Positions 60,901 through 64,000 of a stretch of 64,000 nt of DNA are shown piece after piece. Source of the DNA: Epiperipatus broadwayi (Eukaryota; Onychophora; Udeonychophora; Euonychophora; Peripatidae); contig JAQFVV010006245.1 of assembly GCA_028023455.1 (NCBI GenBank), positions 6,193,276 to 6,257,275 of the forward strand, in the 5' to 3' direction. The notes beneath the pieces were generated by a model. The model saw only the letters and a list, made by a program, of their open reading frames with translations, did not search any database and had not been told where the DNA came from. Positions within the stretch are counted from its first letter, which is position 1, and every line of letters starts with the position of its first letter. The position numbers were made by a program, and so were the translations under genes.

Positions 60901-61026
60901 CAGTATTTTGAGGAGATAAAGATAAATTAACAGCAGACATCCTAAGTTCATCTACACTGGCAGATACTGGAGTATGACAATTACTTAAAGGCTTAATTTC
61001 AATATGGAGTTTTCTTTTGTCTTCAT
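3887..61026 (-). CDS. FCHO2: FCHO-family endocytic adaptor, 3' ten exons (F-BAR part outside window)
   Basis: Spliced gene: complement of 60902-61026, 60633-60706, 40950-41125, 31006-31127, 30707-30921, 29314-29469, 29065-29197, 10784-10986, 10305-10534 and 3887-3921. Every intron is GT-AG and all nine junction phases agree, giving about 489 residues and a TGA stop. Exons 5-10 read as the mu-homology domain of FCHO proteins, with the family strings [80 protein letters not shown] and KKR. Exons 1-4 give a serine/proline-rich linker that opens with an [10 protein letters not shown] string seen in this family. Known for the family: FCHO1/2 bind PIP2-rich plasma membrane through an N-terminal F-BAR domain, activate AP-2 through the linker, and bind Eps15/intersectin and cargo through the mu-homology domain at the start of clathrin-coated pit formation. 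The F-BAR exons are not in the window. SGIP1, which lacks F-BAR, is the alternative, but residue matches favour FCHO2. Confidence 0.93.
4776..6779. mobile_element. Non-autonomous piggyBac-like element, 2.0 kb
   Basis: Bounded by TTAA at 4772-4775 and TTAA at 6780-6783, the target duplication typical of piggyBac. The left end begins CCCTTTGAGACCGAAAACCG and the right end read inward begins ACCCCTTGTGACCTGAACGG, so the termini are imperfect inverted repeats of the CCYTTTG type known for piggyBac. No transposase is present. Inside are CG-containing terminal regions, a tandem repeat array (5215-5870, with a degenerate unit near 6150) and a short segment at about 6320-6440 that is open in one frame and has ordinary base composition. 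It is probably mobilised, if at all, by a transposase encoded elsewhere. Confidence 0.8.
5215..5870. repeat. Tandem repeats of about 160-200 bp inside the piggyBac-like element
   Basis: The string GCATACTTTGCTATTATGGT recurs starting at 5259, 5454, 5617 and 5814, each followed by TTGCTATGTAATAATGCATA. Shortened partial units begin near 5420 and 5779, and a diverged unit lies at about 6150-6270. Units are nearly identical, so the array is recent or homogenised. Confidence 0.9.
7235..7661 (+). repeat. Dispersed fold-back repeat family, copy 1
   Basis: Shares long stretches with 32018-32440, including CTAATAGGATAGTGGTGGCT, GAGTTCAGACC...ATATGACTATATAAGCTA, GGTTGCATTAGATCCTAAGA and the end GAGAGTTTTGCCT. 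It is noticeably richer in GC than its surroundings. No coding capacity was seen. A TATATAAG string with downstream GC-richer sequence could be an internal promoter, but this is inference. Confidence 0.85.
7662..10287. other. AT-rich intronic stretch without recognised features
   Basis: Only short open frames with low-complexity translations, A runs and a repeated GCAATCCTCATTGTTTATAA pair near 10165 and 10197. Nothing identifiable was found. Confidence 0.6.
10305..10534 (-). CDS. FCHO2: FCHO exon 9: mu-homology domain, C-terminal strands
   Basis: The acceptor is ATTATTATAG and the donor TCAG|GTAAAT. It is 230 nt. It encodes [20 protein letters not shown] then [20 protein letters not shown] and further on [25 protein letters not shown]....GPSKP and TLSGVD.EL.G.GYR(L/F)SL.KKR are the best conserved parts of the domain. 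The usual KKRFA(T/A)G is here KKRCASG, so a Cys replaces the family Phe. The reading frame also stays open for 15 nt into the intron; the CAG|GTAAAT donor and its in-phase partner at 3921 decide the exon end. Confidence 0.95.
10784..10986 (-). CDS. FCHO2: FCHO exon 8: mu-homology domain
   Basis: The acceptor is TTTTTAATTAG and the donor GTTTG|GTAAAT. It is 203 nt, enters in phase 0 and leaves two bases (TG). It encodes [20 protein letters not shown] then [14 protein letters not shown] and [25 protein letters not shown]...WKC..(S)TTDL.VDYKYN and a V.VDGGV..M strand are strongly conserved in FCHO/SGIP1. The TG|G junction gives Trp, which matches the family tryptophan at this point. Confidence 0.95.
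14903..14982 (-). repeat. tRNA-derived SINE head
   Basis: Read on the minus strand, the start GGAATAGCTCGGTTGGTTAA contains a near-consensus RNA polymerase III A box (TAGCTCGGTTGG, 14966-14977). It is followed about 45 nt later by a B box (GAGTTCAACTC, 14910-14920, close to GGTTCRANNCC). Spacing and order are those of a tRNA, but the anticodon arm and acceptor stem do not pair convincingly. The sequence also continues into a non-tRNA tail (towards 14860), so a SINE is more likely than a working tRNA gene. Confidence 0.7.
15435..15582. repeat. Direct repeat, copy 1 of a 148-bp unit
   Basis: Nearly identical to 15767-15916, starting AATAAACTAAAGATCAGCAT and ending AACCCAAATGCTTAAG. A third partial copy lies at 33017-33085. 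The 332-bp spacing suggests a tandem duplication or two insertions of a small repeat. Confidence 0.88.
15767..15916. repeat. Direct repeat, copy 2 of a 148-bp unit
   Basis: Matches 15435-15582 with only scattered differences (for example CATTTGAAGC against CATTTCAAGC). It has no coding content. Confidence 0.88.
16123..16440. repeat. Dispersed 318-bp repeat, copy 1
   Basis: Homologous to 61259-61576 in the same orientation. Both begin AGCG(A/G)TAATGATTAAAATA, share AGTTTGTCTTGTAT and TTTTTTTCAAATATTTGAAA, and end CCTATCTACC.CATAAAA.GAGACCCAGGTGTAT. Some internal indels distinguish them. The sharp common ends indicate a defined mobile unit of unknown class. Confidence 0.88.
17015..17497 (-). 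other. GC-richer open segment, 160 codons, unrecognised
   Basis: The minus strand is open from an ATG at 17497 to a stop at 17015, long for this base composition, with translation starting [14 protein letters not shown]. The peptide shows no domain or family I recognise, and base composition (many CTG, CAG, CTC) differs sharply from its surroundings. On the plus strand the same block has a TATATA motif (about 17052) and could instead be a transcribed regulatory part of a mobile element such as an LTR. I do not claim a protein. Confidence 0.3.
18137..18375. repeat. Two tandem 121-bp GC-rich units
   Basis: Unit 1 starts at 18137 and unit 2 at 18258, both beginning CCAATAGTAACTA.CCTTGTCACG and containing GGTCGGGA.TGGAAAGGCTACG and GACCACTCCT...CCGACCCGATGT-type strings. 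They are about 90 percent identical and unusually GC-rich for the window. No coding or tRNA structure was found. Confidence 0.88.
19215..19459. mobile_element. MITE with 85-bp inverted arms
   Basis: The left arm 19215-19298 (AAGTAATTTAAATTGCACTT...GGCTAAACGCTTTCAGA) is the inverted complement of 19374-19459 (TCTGAAAGCGCTTAGCC...AATTTAAATTACTT) with about 10 percent mismatch and a 75-nt spacer. No coding capacity. The form is that of a non-autonomous DNA transposon; a clear target duplication was not identified. Confidence 0.8.
23440..25320 (+). pseudogene. Decayed Ty3/gypsy-type gag-pol
   Basis: Fragments in all three plus frames follow the gypsy order. A gag-like stretch lies at about 23495-23700 (containing [19 protein letters not shown]). 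A degenerate zinc knuckle ([10 protein letters not shown]) is near 24010. A protease-like segment is at about 24170-24290 ([20 protein letters not shown], with the catalytic DTG/DSG changed to NSS). The start of reverse transcriptase is at about 24620-24720 ([20 protein letters not shown]). The RT thumb/RNase H junction is at 25000-25170 (FLGHI-like string, then KVRVV and ELQAFLR). Stops and frameshifts are numerous and the YxDD box is not recognisable, so it is dead. LTRs were not resolved. Confidence 0.75.
28185..28432. repeat. Perfect-type tandem duplication of 124 bp
   Basis: Units 28185-28308 and 28309-28432 both start GATGCTACTTTTTTTGTTAT and differ at one base (CCCATAATAAC against CCCATAGTAAC). 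This is a very recent local duplication in an intron. Confidence 0.95.
29065..29197 (-). CDS. FCHO2: FCHO exon 7: mu-homology domain
   Basis: The acceptor is CTTTGTAG and the donor TATCAG|GTATAT. It is 133 nt: one base finishes Gln, then 44 codons ending in phase 0. It encodes [20 protein letters not shown] followed by [19 protein letters not shown] and ILKYQ. The QNP.AS(Y/F)(Y/F)N.D.LKYQ block is a signature of FCHO and SGIP1 mu-homology domains. The 18.1-kb intron after it is the second largest in the window. Confidence 0.94.
29314..29469 (-). CDS. FCHO2: FCHO exon 6: mu-homology domain
   Basis: The acceptor is TTATTATTAG and the donor ACACA|GTAAGAT. It is 156 nt. It encodes [20 protein letters not shown] then [20 protein letters not shown] and [11 protein letters not shown]. 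This matches the family segment containing G(D/E)M.(L/M)SFP.GI, NPSPAVL and (L)PN.QL almost residue for residue, so the identity is secure. Intron 29198-29313 that follows is only 116 nt, in contrast with the multi-kilobase introns elsewhere in this gene. Confidence 0.95.
29470..30706 (-). other. FCHO intron 5 (1.2 kb)
   Basis: GT-AG intron between exons 5 and 6. It has pyrimidine-rich plus-strand stretches, short C runs near 30165, and no gene or repeat that I recognise. Confidence 0.75.
30707..30921 (-). CDS. FCHO2: FCHO exon 5: end of linker and start of mu-homology domain
   Basis: The acceptor is TTTTATGTAG and the donor TCAAA|GTAAAA. It is 215 nt, enters in phase 0 and leaves two bases. 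It encodes a serine-rich tail of the linker ([14 protein letters not shown]) then [20 protein letters not shown] followed by [23 protein letters not shown] followed by a beta strand with an aromatic-rich end is the hallmark first strand of the FCHO/SGIP1 mu-homology domain. The split codon AA|A restores Lys and reads on as KCMVRI in the next exon, as in the family (KCIVKI). Confidence 0.94.
31006..31127 (-). CDS. FCHO2: FCHO exon 4: linker with proline-rich end
   Basis: The acceptor is AAATTAG and the donor ACATTG|GTAGAC. It is 122 nt: two bases join the preceding G to make Gly, then 40 codons ending in phase 0. The peptide starts [20 protein letters not shown] and ends with [15 protein letters not shown]. 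The [11 protein letters not shown] stretch matches the PPPRP-type proline-rich piece that precedes the mu-homology domain in FCHO proteins and could serve SH3 partners (inference). Confidence 0.88.
31475..32041. mobile_element. Fold-back element with about 260-bp inverted arms
   Basis: The left arm (about 31475-31760) is the inverted complement of the right arm (about 31790-32041). The outer ends pair as AATAAACATCGCATAATCAC with ...GTGATCATGTGATGTTTATT, and the inner ends as ...CTTAGGATCTAATACAACCC with GGTTGCATTAGATCCTAAGA. The spacer is only about 30 nt. It belongs to the same family as 7235-7661 and 32018-32440. Confidence 0.88.
32018..32440 (+). repeat. Fold-back repeat family, further copy
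   Basis: Directly follows the fold-back element and repeats its right arm in the same orientation, with the additional block GCCTAATAGGATAGTGGTGG...ATATGACTATATAAGCTAAT that is also present at 7270-7380. The left arm at 31475-31785 can pair with this copy too, so the three segments could form alternative hairpins. Confidence 0.85.
32605..32962. mobile_element. Near-perfect 350-bp palindrome (MITE or hairpin)
   Basis: Arms 32605-32776 and 32790-32962 are about 170 nt each with very few mismatches and a 13-nt spacer (CATAGCATGTGTC). The outer ends read TTCAAGCAC and GTGCTTGAA. The main divergence is near the tips (GAGTGTGCGCACAACTG against CAGTTGCGCCGCACACAC). No open frame. The low divergence points to a recent origin. 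Confidence 0.93.
33017..33085. repeat. Partial third copy of the 148-bp repeat
   Basis: AAATTGTAATACATCAAAGATC...TTTCAAGCTACTGTGCATAC matches 15761-15812 and 15435-15480 with several substitutions. Confidence 0.7.
33840..34700 (+). pseudogene. Possible LINE fossil (endonuclease end to RT leader)
   Basis: Around 33866-33915 the plus strand reads [19 protein letters not shown], resembling the SDH.LV.....L.LK end of apurinic-type LINE endonucleases. Around 34630-34690 it reads [18 protein letters not shown], resembling the linker with D.NG.LL.......I.RW that precedes reverse transcriptase in RTE/jockey-like elements. The order and spacing fit, but stops and shifts are common and no RT core is recognised. 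Confidence 0.4.
34960..35700. repeat. Degenerate tandem units with purine tracts
   Basis: Four units of about 120-180 bp share TTTCTTCTTTCTTAT(T)GGCTTT, then TTTAAAAA, then a purine run (GAGGAGAGAAAGAGGAG; GAAGAGGGGGGTGGG; GGAAAGAGGGGAGGGG; GAGAGGGGGGGGGG), then TAATTC.AA.AACTT.TTTTGATTT. An inverted partial copy is at about 36250-36300, with a C run and CCAATAAGAAA. Similar motifs recur at 43080-43720. Confidence 0.75.
37740..38975 (+). pseudogene. Second decayed Ty3/gypsy-type gag-pol, truncated
   Basis: An open piece at 37751-37987 encodes a gag-like peptide ([14 protein letters not shown]-type helix, [20 protein letters not shown]). A zinc knuckle [15 protein letters not shown] lies at about 38350-38390. 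A protease-like [13 protein letters not shown] is near 38570-38610, and [14 protein letters not shown] follows near 38705. The RT-leader [20 protein letters not shown] lies at 38890-38960. Frames shift and stops interrupt each part. It ends abruptly where the hAT-like fossil begins. It is distinct in sequence from the element at 23.4 kb. Confidence 0.72.
39020..40830 (-). pseudogene. Decayed hAT-family transposase (GTF2IRD2/ZBED5-like type)
   Basis: On the minus strand, broken frames give, in order, a BED-finger-like end ([14 protein letters not shown], about 40780), [20 protein letters not shown] (about 40330), SFYCIIH (about 40140), [11 protein letters not shown] (about 40110) and YTCESLFSE (about 39300). 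These correspond to the transposase type that has a C-terminal dimerisation region and is often annotated as general transcription factor II-I repeat protein 2. At the element's end, AATGGTGGCAAACCTTTTAA (39026-39045) resembles the CAGTGGTGGGCAAAC terminus common in such hAT elements. Many stops make it inactive. The opposite terminus was not found. Confidence 0.7.
40950..41125 (-). CDS. FCHO2: FCHO exon 3: Ser/Thr/Pro/Gly-rich linker
   Basis: The acceptor is CACTCTTAG and the donor ATAG|GTAAGT. Length is 176 nt: one base completes Ser, then 58 codons and one leftover G. The peptide starts [18 protein letters not shown] and continues with Thr/Pro/Gly/Ser-rich sequence ending [10 protein letters not shown]. 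In vertebrate FCHO proteins the equivalent region has a short DLL-type segment followed by serine-rich low-complexity sequence and contributes to AP-2 binding. I infer the same role here but no precise AP-2 motif can be proved. Its GC content is well above the flanking intron, as expected for coding sequence. Confidence 0.88.
41520..42379. repeat. Repeat A, copy 1, left part
   Basis: Diverged homologue of 51525-52500. Shared strings include GCATG.AT..ATTTCT near the start, TTTTCTGTAAT.TA.TTATTTTT.C.TGCAGA, and AATATTATTTTTTAAAAAATAAA followed by a CCCCTCAC segment. The insertion at 42380-44799 splits this copy. It may be an LTR of an old minus-strand retrotransposon whose other LTR is at 51525-53030. 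Confidence 0.65.
42262..42379. repeat. 118-bp direct repeat flanking the 42.4-44.8 kb insertion, left copy
   Basis: AATAATGACTGAATCTAAAA...GAACAACAACAAAAAATTA matches 44800-44913 with few differences. Only one copy is present in the homologous segment at 52420-52520. Confidence 0.88.
42380..44799. mobile_element. Insertion of about 2.4 kb of mixed, GC-richer sequence
   Basis: Interrupts repeat A and is absent from its homologue at 51.5-53.0 kb. It consists of a GC-richer part (42480-43070), purine/pyrimidine-rich repeat units with CCAACTGCTGGTTTATTAAA-type cores (43080-43720), a minisatellite (43790-44000) and a CTGCT/ACTG-rich part (44000-44400), then another A/C-rich unit (44560-44640). 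The open frames in it (up to about 118 codons) have no recognisable product. The class is unknown. Confidence 0.55.
43795..44000. repeat. Minisatellite with degenerate 15-16-bp units
   Basis: The core ATGCTCTCCAA(A)CGAATGGTCTGCA(A)CG alternates two half-units, (G)GATGCTCTCCAACG and AATGGTCTGCAACG, over about 200 bp. The open frames seen on both strands here are by-products of the repeat. Confidence 0.85.
44800..44913. repeat. 118-bp direct repeat, right copy
   Basis: Matches 42262-42379, beginning AATAATGACTGAATCCAAAA and ending ACAACAAAAAATTA, with small indels. It restores the continuity of repeat A. Confidence 0.88.
44914..45500. repeat. Repeat A, copy 1, right part
   Basis: Continues the homology with 52500-53030. 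Shared are TTATTTA.TTTTTTACTCCAAC, TTTTGAAATAAA, AATTGCTCAAAAAAA, and CATTTAATAAT followed by diverged sequence. Confidence 0.6.
46538..46842 (+). repeat. Candidate LTR end with primer-binding site
   Basis: A TATAAAA string (46539), a moderately GC-rich leader, AATAAAA (46798) and then TGGTTTGCCTTACGGGGC at 46843-46860. The last has the TGG start expected of a tRNA primer-binding site directly after an LTR. The left LTR border was not located and I did not match the tRNA. Open sequence at 46843-47055 may be the leader of that element. Confidence 0.35.
47416..47543. repeat. 64-bp tandem duplication at the LINE 3' tail
   Basis: Units at 47416-47479 and 47480-47543 start ATTGAGGAAATATACAATGG and include TTTACATATTGTTACTATGG. 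Read on the minus strand they lie just after the LINE stop codon and end in a CCTCAATAAA string. Short tandem units at the 3' end are common in some non-LTR clades instead of a poly(A) tail. Confidence 0.85.
47602..50109 (-). pseudogene. 5'-truncated LINE (non-LTR) ORF2 with reverse transcriptase
   Basis: One minus-strand frame runs from 50109 to 47602, broken by a single TAA at 49573-49575. The first 177 codons are the region between endonuclease and RT. The remaining 654 codons (counted from the ATG at 49566) hold the [12 protein letters not shown] near residue 66, [10 protein letters not shown] at 133-142 (catalytic Asp), [10 protein letters not shown] at 191-200, and YMDD at 235-238 as the active-site box. 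A cysteine motif lies near the end (CALCQ...TNCPC, 535-554). Such enzymes nick target DNA and copy their own RNA onto it. The endonuclease and ORF1 are missing, as expected from 5' truncation at about 50130. Base composition is much richer in GC than the flanks, so it inserted fairly recently. The RT core itself looks intact, but the copy cannot be autonomous. Confidence 0.9.
50130..51500 (-). other. Possible decayed gag-like sequence
   Basis: The minus strand here reads in mixed frames as charged, helix-prone peptide (for example [19 protein letters not shown] near 51390 and [16 protein letters not shown] near 50570). In style this resembles the coiled-coil gag at 55.5-56.0 kb. Lying inside the A repeat pair, it could be the gag of that element, interrupted by the LINE. 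This is weak evidence. Confidence 0.25.
51525..53030. repeat. Repeat A, copy 2 (possible LTR)
   Basis: Same orientation as 41520-45500 and lacking the 2.4-kb insertion. Homology can be followed from CTAAGCTGCATGTGTGCATG to the CATTTAATAAT region near 52945. Divergence is considerable. About 6 kb separate the two copies once the insertion is set aside, which would suit LTRs of one old element. Confidence 0.6.
53270..54417 (-). repeat. Repeat B, copy 1 (inferred 3' LTR)
   Basis: Clear homology with 56098-57309 over about 1.1 kb in the same orientation. Shared strings include CTCCTAGTACTT, TTAATACAACTACAATTTATAC, CTATTAAACATTGAACAAACA, CATAAAATCCAATTTCA, AGATTAGATCTAGCTAACTGTTA and TTTCTTGAACCTTGTTTTAG, ending ATCATTTTGCTTATAA. 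Estimated identity is 80-85 percent. With gag between the copies on the minus strand, this is the 3' LTR. Confidence 0.8.
54540..56000 (-). pseudogene. LTR-retrotransposon gag with coiled coil, pol missing
   Basis: Minus strand. From about 56000 to 55509, an interrupted frame encodes a Gln/Glu/Lys-rich coiled coil ([18 protein letters not shown], then [16 protein letters not shown]). At 55375-54980, a 131-codon open frame ([14 protein letters not shown]...) carries a gag-type capsid segment: [20 protein letters not shown], then [16 protein letters not shown] and a [13 protein letters not shown] string. These match the Retrotrans_gag pattern (hydrophobic F.G...DP..WL...E, then L.G.A..W, then F...L...F). 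Sequence from 54866 to 54560 is open in pieces but shows no knuckle, protease or RT. The element lies between repeat B copies, so pol has been deleted or never present. Confidence 0.72.
56098..57309 (-). repeat. Repeat B, copy 2 (inferred 5' LTR)
   Basis: Partner of 53270-54417 with several indels (extra sequence near 56875-56935). The exact TG...CA ends could not be fixed, so borders are approximate by tens of bases. Confidence 0.8.
57310..60632. other. AT-rich intronic stretch without recognised features
   Basis: A and T runs, TA microsatellites, CAA repeats near 60580 and short low-complexity frames. No gene, RNA or mobile element could be supported. Confidence 0.6.
60633..60706 (-). CDS. 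FCHO2: FCHO exon 2: basic serine-rich linker
   Basis: The acceptor is TTTAAG and the donor ATGAG|GTATGAG. The exon is 74 nt, enters in phase 0 and leaves two bases (AG). It encodes [20 protein letters not shown] followed by SDPM. The arginine/lysine and serine content suggests a flexible, possibly phosphorylated linker (RRNS and KRSYS resemble basophilic kinase sites, which is inference). It is separated from the next exon by a 19.5-kb intron full of transposons. The junction codon AG+T gives Ser and keeps frame, which supports the call although the exon is short. Confidence 0.8.
60902..61026 (-). CDS. FCHO2: FCHO exon 1 of 10 visible: linker start
   Basis: The acceptor is AAAG before position 61026 and the donor is ACT|GTAAGT at 60901. 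Length is 125 nt: two bases complete a codon begun in an upstream exon outside view, then 41 codons, ending in phase 0. The peptide opens [15 protein letters not shown] and continues with [23 protein letters not shown] proteins carry a closely similar lysine-rich IEIKP segment followed by a VDEL/NLTLSP segment just after the F-BAR domain. This places the exon at the F-BAR/linker border and predicts upstream exons beyond the window. Confidence 0.88.
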
Positions 61027-61258
61027 CTTTAAAAGATAAAAAAATTAAGACTGATTGACAGTTTATAATAGTATAATATGCTGAAAACATAACAGTATTT
61101 CAAGTAAACGAACACTTAAGCTAGTAATTTTCTCAGAGATAAAAAAATTATTGAAATCACTTAGTAATGAACCTATCTTCCTTGATAATGGATAATATAT
61201 GTTTAGATAGAAGTATACAAGTATATGCAAGATTAGAATAAATGAAGTACTTAAAAAT

Positions 61259-61576
61259 AGCGGTAATGATTAAAATATGTATGAAAAAATGTAAAATTAA
61301 ATACTGTAGTTAATAAAAAAAAAGTAAAAAAAGTTTGTCTTGTATTAATTTTTTTCAAATATTTGAAATTTTTTACTAGTCATACTTTATTTCCTTATTT
61401 TTTTAATGCGAATTTTAAAGTAATTTTTCCTTGTTGCTTTGCTTTTATGCAATTTCTGAAAATTACTGGAATATAACCCCATTTTTCAAGGTAAGTTAAG
61501 TCTATTTTTGTGCGATTTCTTTTGTGCGCGTTTTCTGAGAAACCTATCTACCGCATAAAACGAGACCCAGGTGTAT
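61259..61576. repeat. Dispersed 318-bp repeat, copy 2
   Basis: Partner of 16123-16440 in the same orientation, with the same sharp end GAGACCCAGGTGTAT. It differs by small indels in A/T runs and by CCTATCTACCGCATAAAACG against CCTATCTACCACATAAAAAG. Confidence 0.88.
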
Positions 61577-61829
61577 ATATAATAAGATAGATAATTCCTA
61601 TAATTATAACAACTTTGAAATATCAGATATATATACATTTTTATACGAGCTGAGAAATGCAATTAAATCTATGAAAAAATTGAAAAGCTCCAAGAAATGT
61701 TGTAATCATTAAGATATTTAAAAAAAATATAAAATAGAAAAATTATTGTCAAAATTGTATACTAAAGCTTCTAAAGTAAGGATATAACAGATGATTGGAA
61801 AAAATGCATTAATAATACTGAAATTGAAA

Positions 61830-62270
61830 AAAAAAGGGCAAAAAAGATATTAGAAATTACAGTTCTATCAGTCTGTAAATTATAAATCATCTACTGAGAA
61901 CTTTGAATTCAAGTTAATTAAAAGATTTAAAAGTGATTACAATACAGGAAATCATAAACAAATATAAAAAAAAAAATATAGATAAAAAACAAATGAATAT
62001 GAATTATTAATTTTGCATTAAATTTATAGATTATGCAAAGGTATGATACTATCACCACTGTTGTTATGATAAAGCTGCAAAACGTCATGATATAAACCTA
62101 GAATATTATCAAAATTTTAAAATCAAAATGTATTGACAATGATTAGATTACTTGGTGACATAATGTTTTGTAAACCACAATGAAAAGCAAAAATAAAAAT
62201 TATTTACACCATCTGCATTTGCAAATGATATGAATATTTTTGGAGTATGTCAAATGTTTGAAAGGTTTTT
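61830..62270 (+). pseudogene. Very decayed LINE reverse transcriptase (doubtful)
   Basis: The plus strand reads KGKKDIRNYSSISL at about 61836-61877, reminiscent of the K....NYRPISL start of non-LTR RT. About 350 nt further on it reads FTPSAFANDMNIFGV (about 62203-62247), reminiscent of the L...(F/Y)ADD(M/I) box. Spacing is shorter than a full RT and stops intervene, so this is only a suggestion. Confidence 0.35.
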
Positions 62271-63319
62271 CATAGAAATATTTATAGTAAAATAAGTCTA
62301 TGTGCTTGAAAAAAAAAAAGCCTTTAATAAAGGCATTCTTACAGTACTTATTTATAAAACTGAGACTTGAAACATCAATATAAGAGGAGAGGTAAACATA
62401 AGTTAATAATAAAGAAAATGTGTACAAGACTGAAAGATTTAATAAAGGTGATCTTACAGTATTTTTTTTATTGACAATAAAAAATATATAGATTTCAGAC
62501 CATAAATATAGGAAGATGTGTGTTGAACATAATTAGAAATGATCAAAAGTGGAATATAATAATAAAAAATAAACAGTTATCACTAACATAACTGAAAGAA
62601 ACGAGCTAAAATGATGTAGGTGAATAAAATGCTAAAAAGATGAGAACTGAAATTAGAAACTATCTCTAAGAGACTGTAAGAGATCTACACAGAGATAGCA
62701 TATAAAATGGATGGATAAAATGAAATGGTATTTATTGACTAACATCCTATTTCACCTATGATGTTCCATAGGTTTAAATCCATACAAGGCCACGTATATT
62801 GTGTATTTGTATATTTTAAATTAGATGCATATCTGTGTAGGCATTGTTATATATGTATGAACACGTATATATGCGATGAAGCTGTAACGCAAAACTGTCA
62901 ATTAGCAGTAAAATTAAATTATTAGTTATAAATCTTTAATTTATTAAAATGAAAATGTATAAATTTATTCATTATTCACCTAAAATGTCACATATAGTTT
63001 CAATTCTAGAAGTGACCAAGATACATATATAACAGAATGTTTACAACATTAAATCTGTTTTATAAGATTGCATGCTTCTTGGAAAATATCACGCCGCAGA
63101 CACTTGGTTAAATTTGTATGGGGACCAATCACGGAATTTAAAATAAGCCTAAGGTAAATTTTAGGACAAAGCAAAATCACTCAAGCTGCACTATTTGGCT
63201 ATTCATTTAAAATTTGCTTTTCTAAAATCTTAATGCTGAATTTTAAAAGTTAATAAAACTATGTTAAATTTAAAGATTAAAACTGTAAATAAGTTAATAG
63301 GTTGGCAAGGGGAATGTCA

Positions 63320-63640
63320 GAAGACTGATATATAAACCATCCAAATTCAACACTCAAGATCCCCTATTACATATGAAGCAGTTGCTTCTGGGAGCTATGT
63401 CCGATTTACAAATGAAGATAATCAGCTAAGAAAACCCAGCGTTGCCCTCTTTCTTCAGAAGAGCAATAACATTTCACCCACTGCAATTCATCATCACCAC
63501 AGAATGGAATGAACCAGTTCTGCCAGCTGCTAAAAAGATATCAAATCAACCTATTAAAGAATACCAGTGCAAATAATGCCGGACACATCAGCTAAAAGAT
63601 TATTCATAGTGTTTCTTCCTGCAGAGCTCTCTAAAATAAA
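63320..63640 (+). other. GC-richer block with TATA-like motif, unidentified
   Basis: Sequence after GACTGATATATAAACC (about 63324) is distinctly richer in GC for about 300 bp, then an AATAAA follows (63634). The arrangement resembles an LTR or other transcribed mobile element, but no partner copy is in the window and no open frame was recognised. Confidence 0.3.
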
Positions 63641-64000
63641 TCTAAAATTAAATTATTCTAATAACTTTCTAAAGCTAGCTATCTTTATTGAATGTTCACA
63701 AATTTATAAACTTATAAAATTCCTCAGTAAACTAAACTAAACTATGTAATATAAATCTAATGTAAGTCTTAATTAAAATAATAACCATCTTGCCTACTTA
63801 ATGAATAATTATAATTCAATAATTCTCCTAAACATAATAACTGTAACCAGTTAATATATACTGTAACGAACACAGACGTGGTTACATTACTTTTTATTAT
63901 TAAACATAAAGTTAAAATAAAAAGTTCGCATTTAAAAACTTTTTTTGTTAGACATAAAAATTGAAAATCTTAAACTCGTATATATATATATAAAATCGCG

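Larger units (their letters stand above)
61027..64000 (-). other. Upstream FCHO intron, reaching the window end
   Basis: Exon 1 begins with two bases of a split codon after a clear acceptor, so this must be intron at least up to another exon. No further FCHO exon, in particular no F-BAR sequence, was recognised up to 64000. It contains a 318-bp repeat copy, a doubtful LINE fossil and a GC-richer block. Confidence 0.7.

Overview
This is an AT-rich metazoan genomic window (by eye roughly three quarters A+T) with long introns, GT-AG splicing, microsatellites and many decayed transposons. It is not bacterial, viral or organellar. I cannot fix the phylum. Long introns, several Ty3-like and hAT-like fossils, a piggyBac-like element and a tRNA-derived SINE fit several invertebrate groups.

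The only host gene I can support runs right to left across almost the whole window. Ten minus-strand exons between 61026 and 3887 join with matching codon phases at all nine junctions and give one uninterrupted reading frame of about 489 residues that ends at a TGA. It encodes the linker and complete C-terminal mu-homology domain of an FCHO-family protein (F-BAR domain only protein, closest to FCHO2), an early clathrin/AP-2 endocytosis adaptor. The N-terminal F-BAR part is not visible and should lie beyond 64000, unless this is a SGIP1-like form that lacks it. The exons total about 1.5 kb of the 57 kb span.

Layout: 1-3886 is the 3' UTR and downstream DNA, with a small palindrome at 22-131. 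Intron 3922-10304 holds a 2.0-kb non-autonomous piggyBac-like element with TTAA target duplications (4776-6779) and one copy of a fold-back repeat family (about 7235-7661). Two mu-homology exons sit at 10305-10986. Intron 10987-29064 holds a tRNA-derived SINE, several direct repeats, a MITE (19215-19459), GC-richer islets and a decayed Ty3/gypsy element (23.4-25.3 kb). Five exons lie at 29065-31127 (two) and 30707-31127 (two), with four in total in that cluster. Intron 31128-40949 holds a fold-back repeat cluster, a nearly perfect 350-bp palindrome, a LINE fossil, purine-rich repeat units, a second Ty3/gypsy fossil and a hAT-type transposase fossil. After the exon at 40950-41125, intron 41126-60632 carries two LTR-like repeat pairs (A: 41.5-45.5 with 51.5-53.0 kb; B: 53.3-54.4 with 56.1-57.3 kb). 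Between the B copies lies a minus-strand gag without visible pol. Between the A copies lies a 5'-truncated LINE (47602-50130) whose reverse transcriptase is nearly intact. Two linker exons lie at 60633-61026, followed by an upstream intron running to the window end with one more repeat copy and a possible LINE fossil.

I found no prokaryote-type system, CRISPR array, rRNA or second host protein gene. The most notable things are the complete exon structure of the gene, which can be read through extreme AT-richness, its unusual C-terminus, several intronic inverted repeats that would fold into long double-stranded RNA in the pre-mRNA, and a 2.4-kb insertion flanked by an unusually long 114-118-bp direct repeat.
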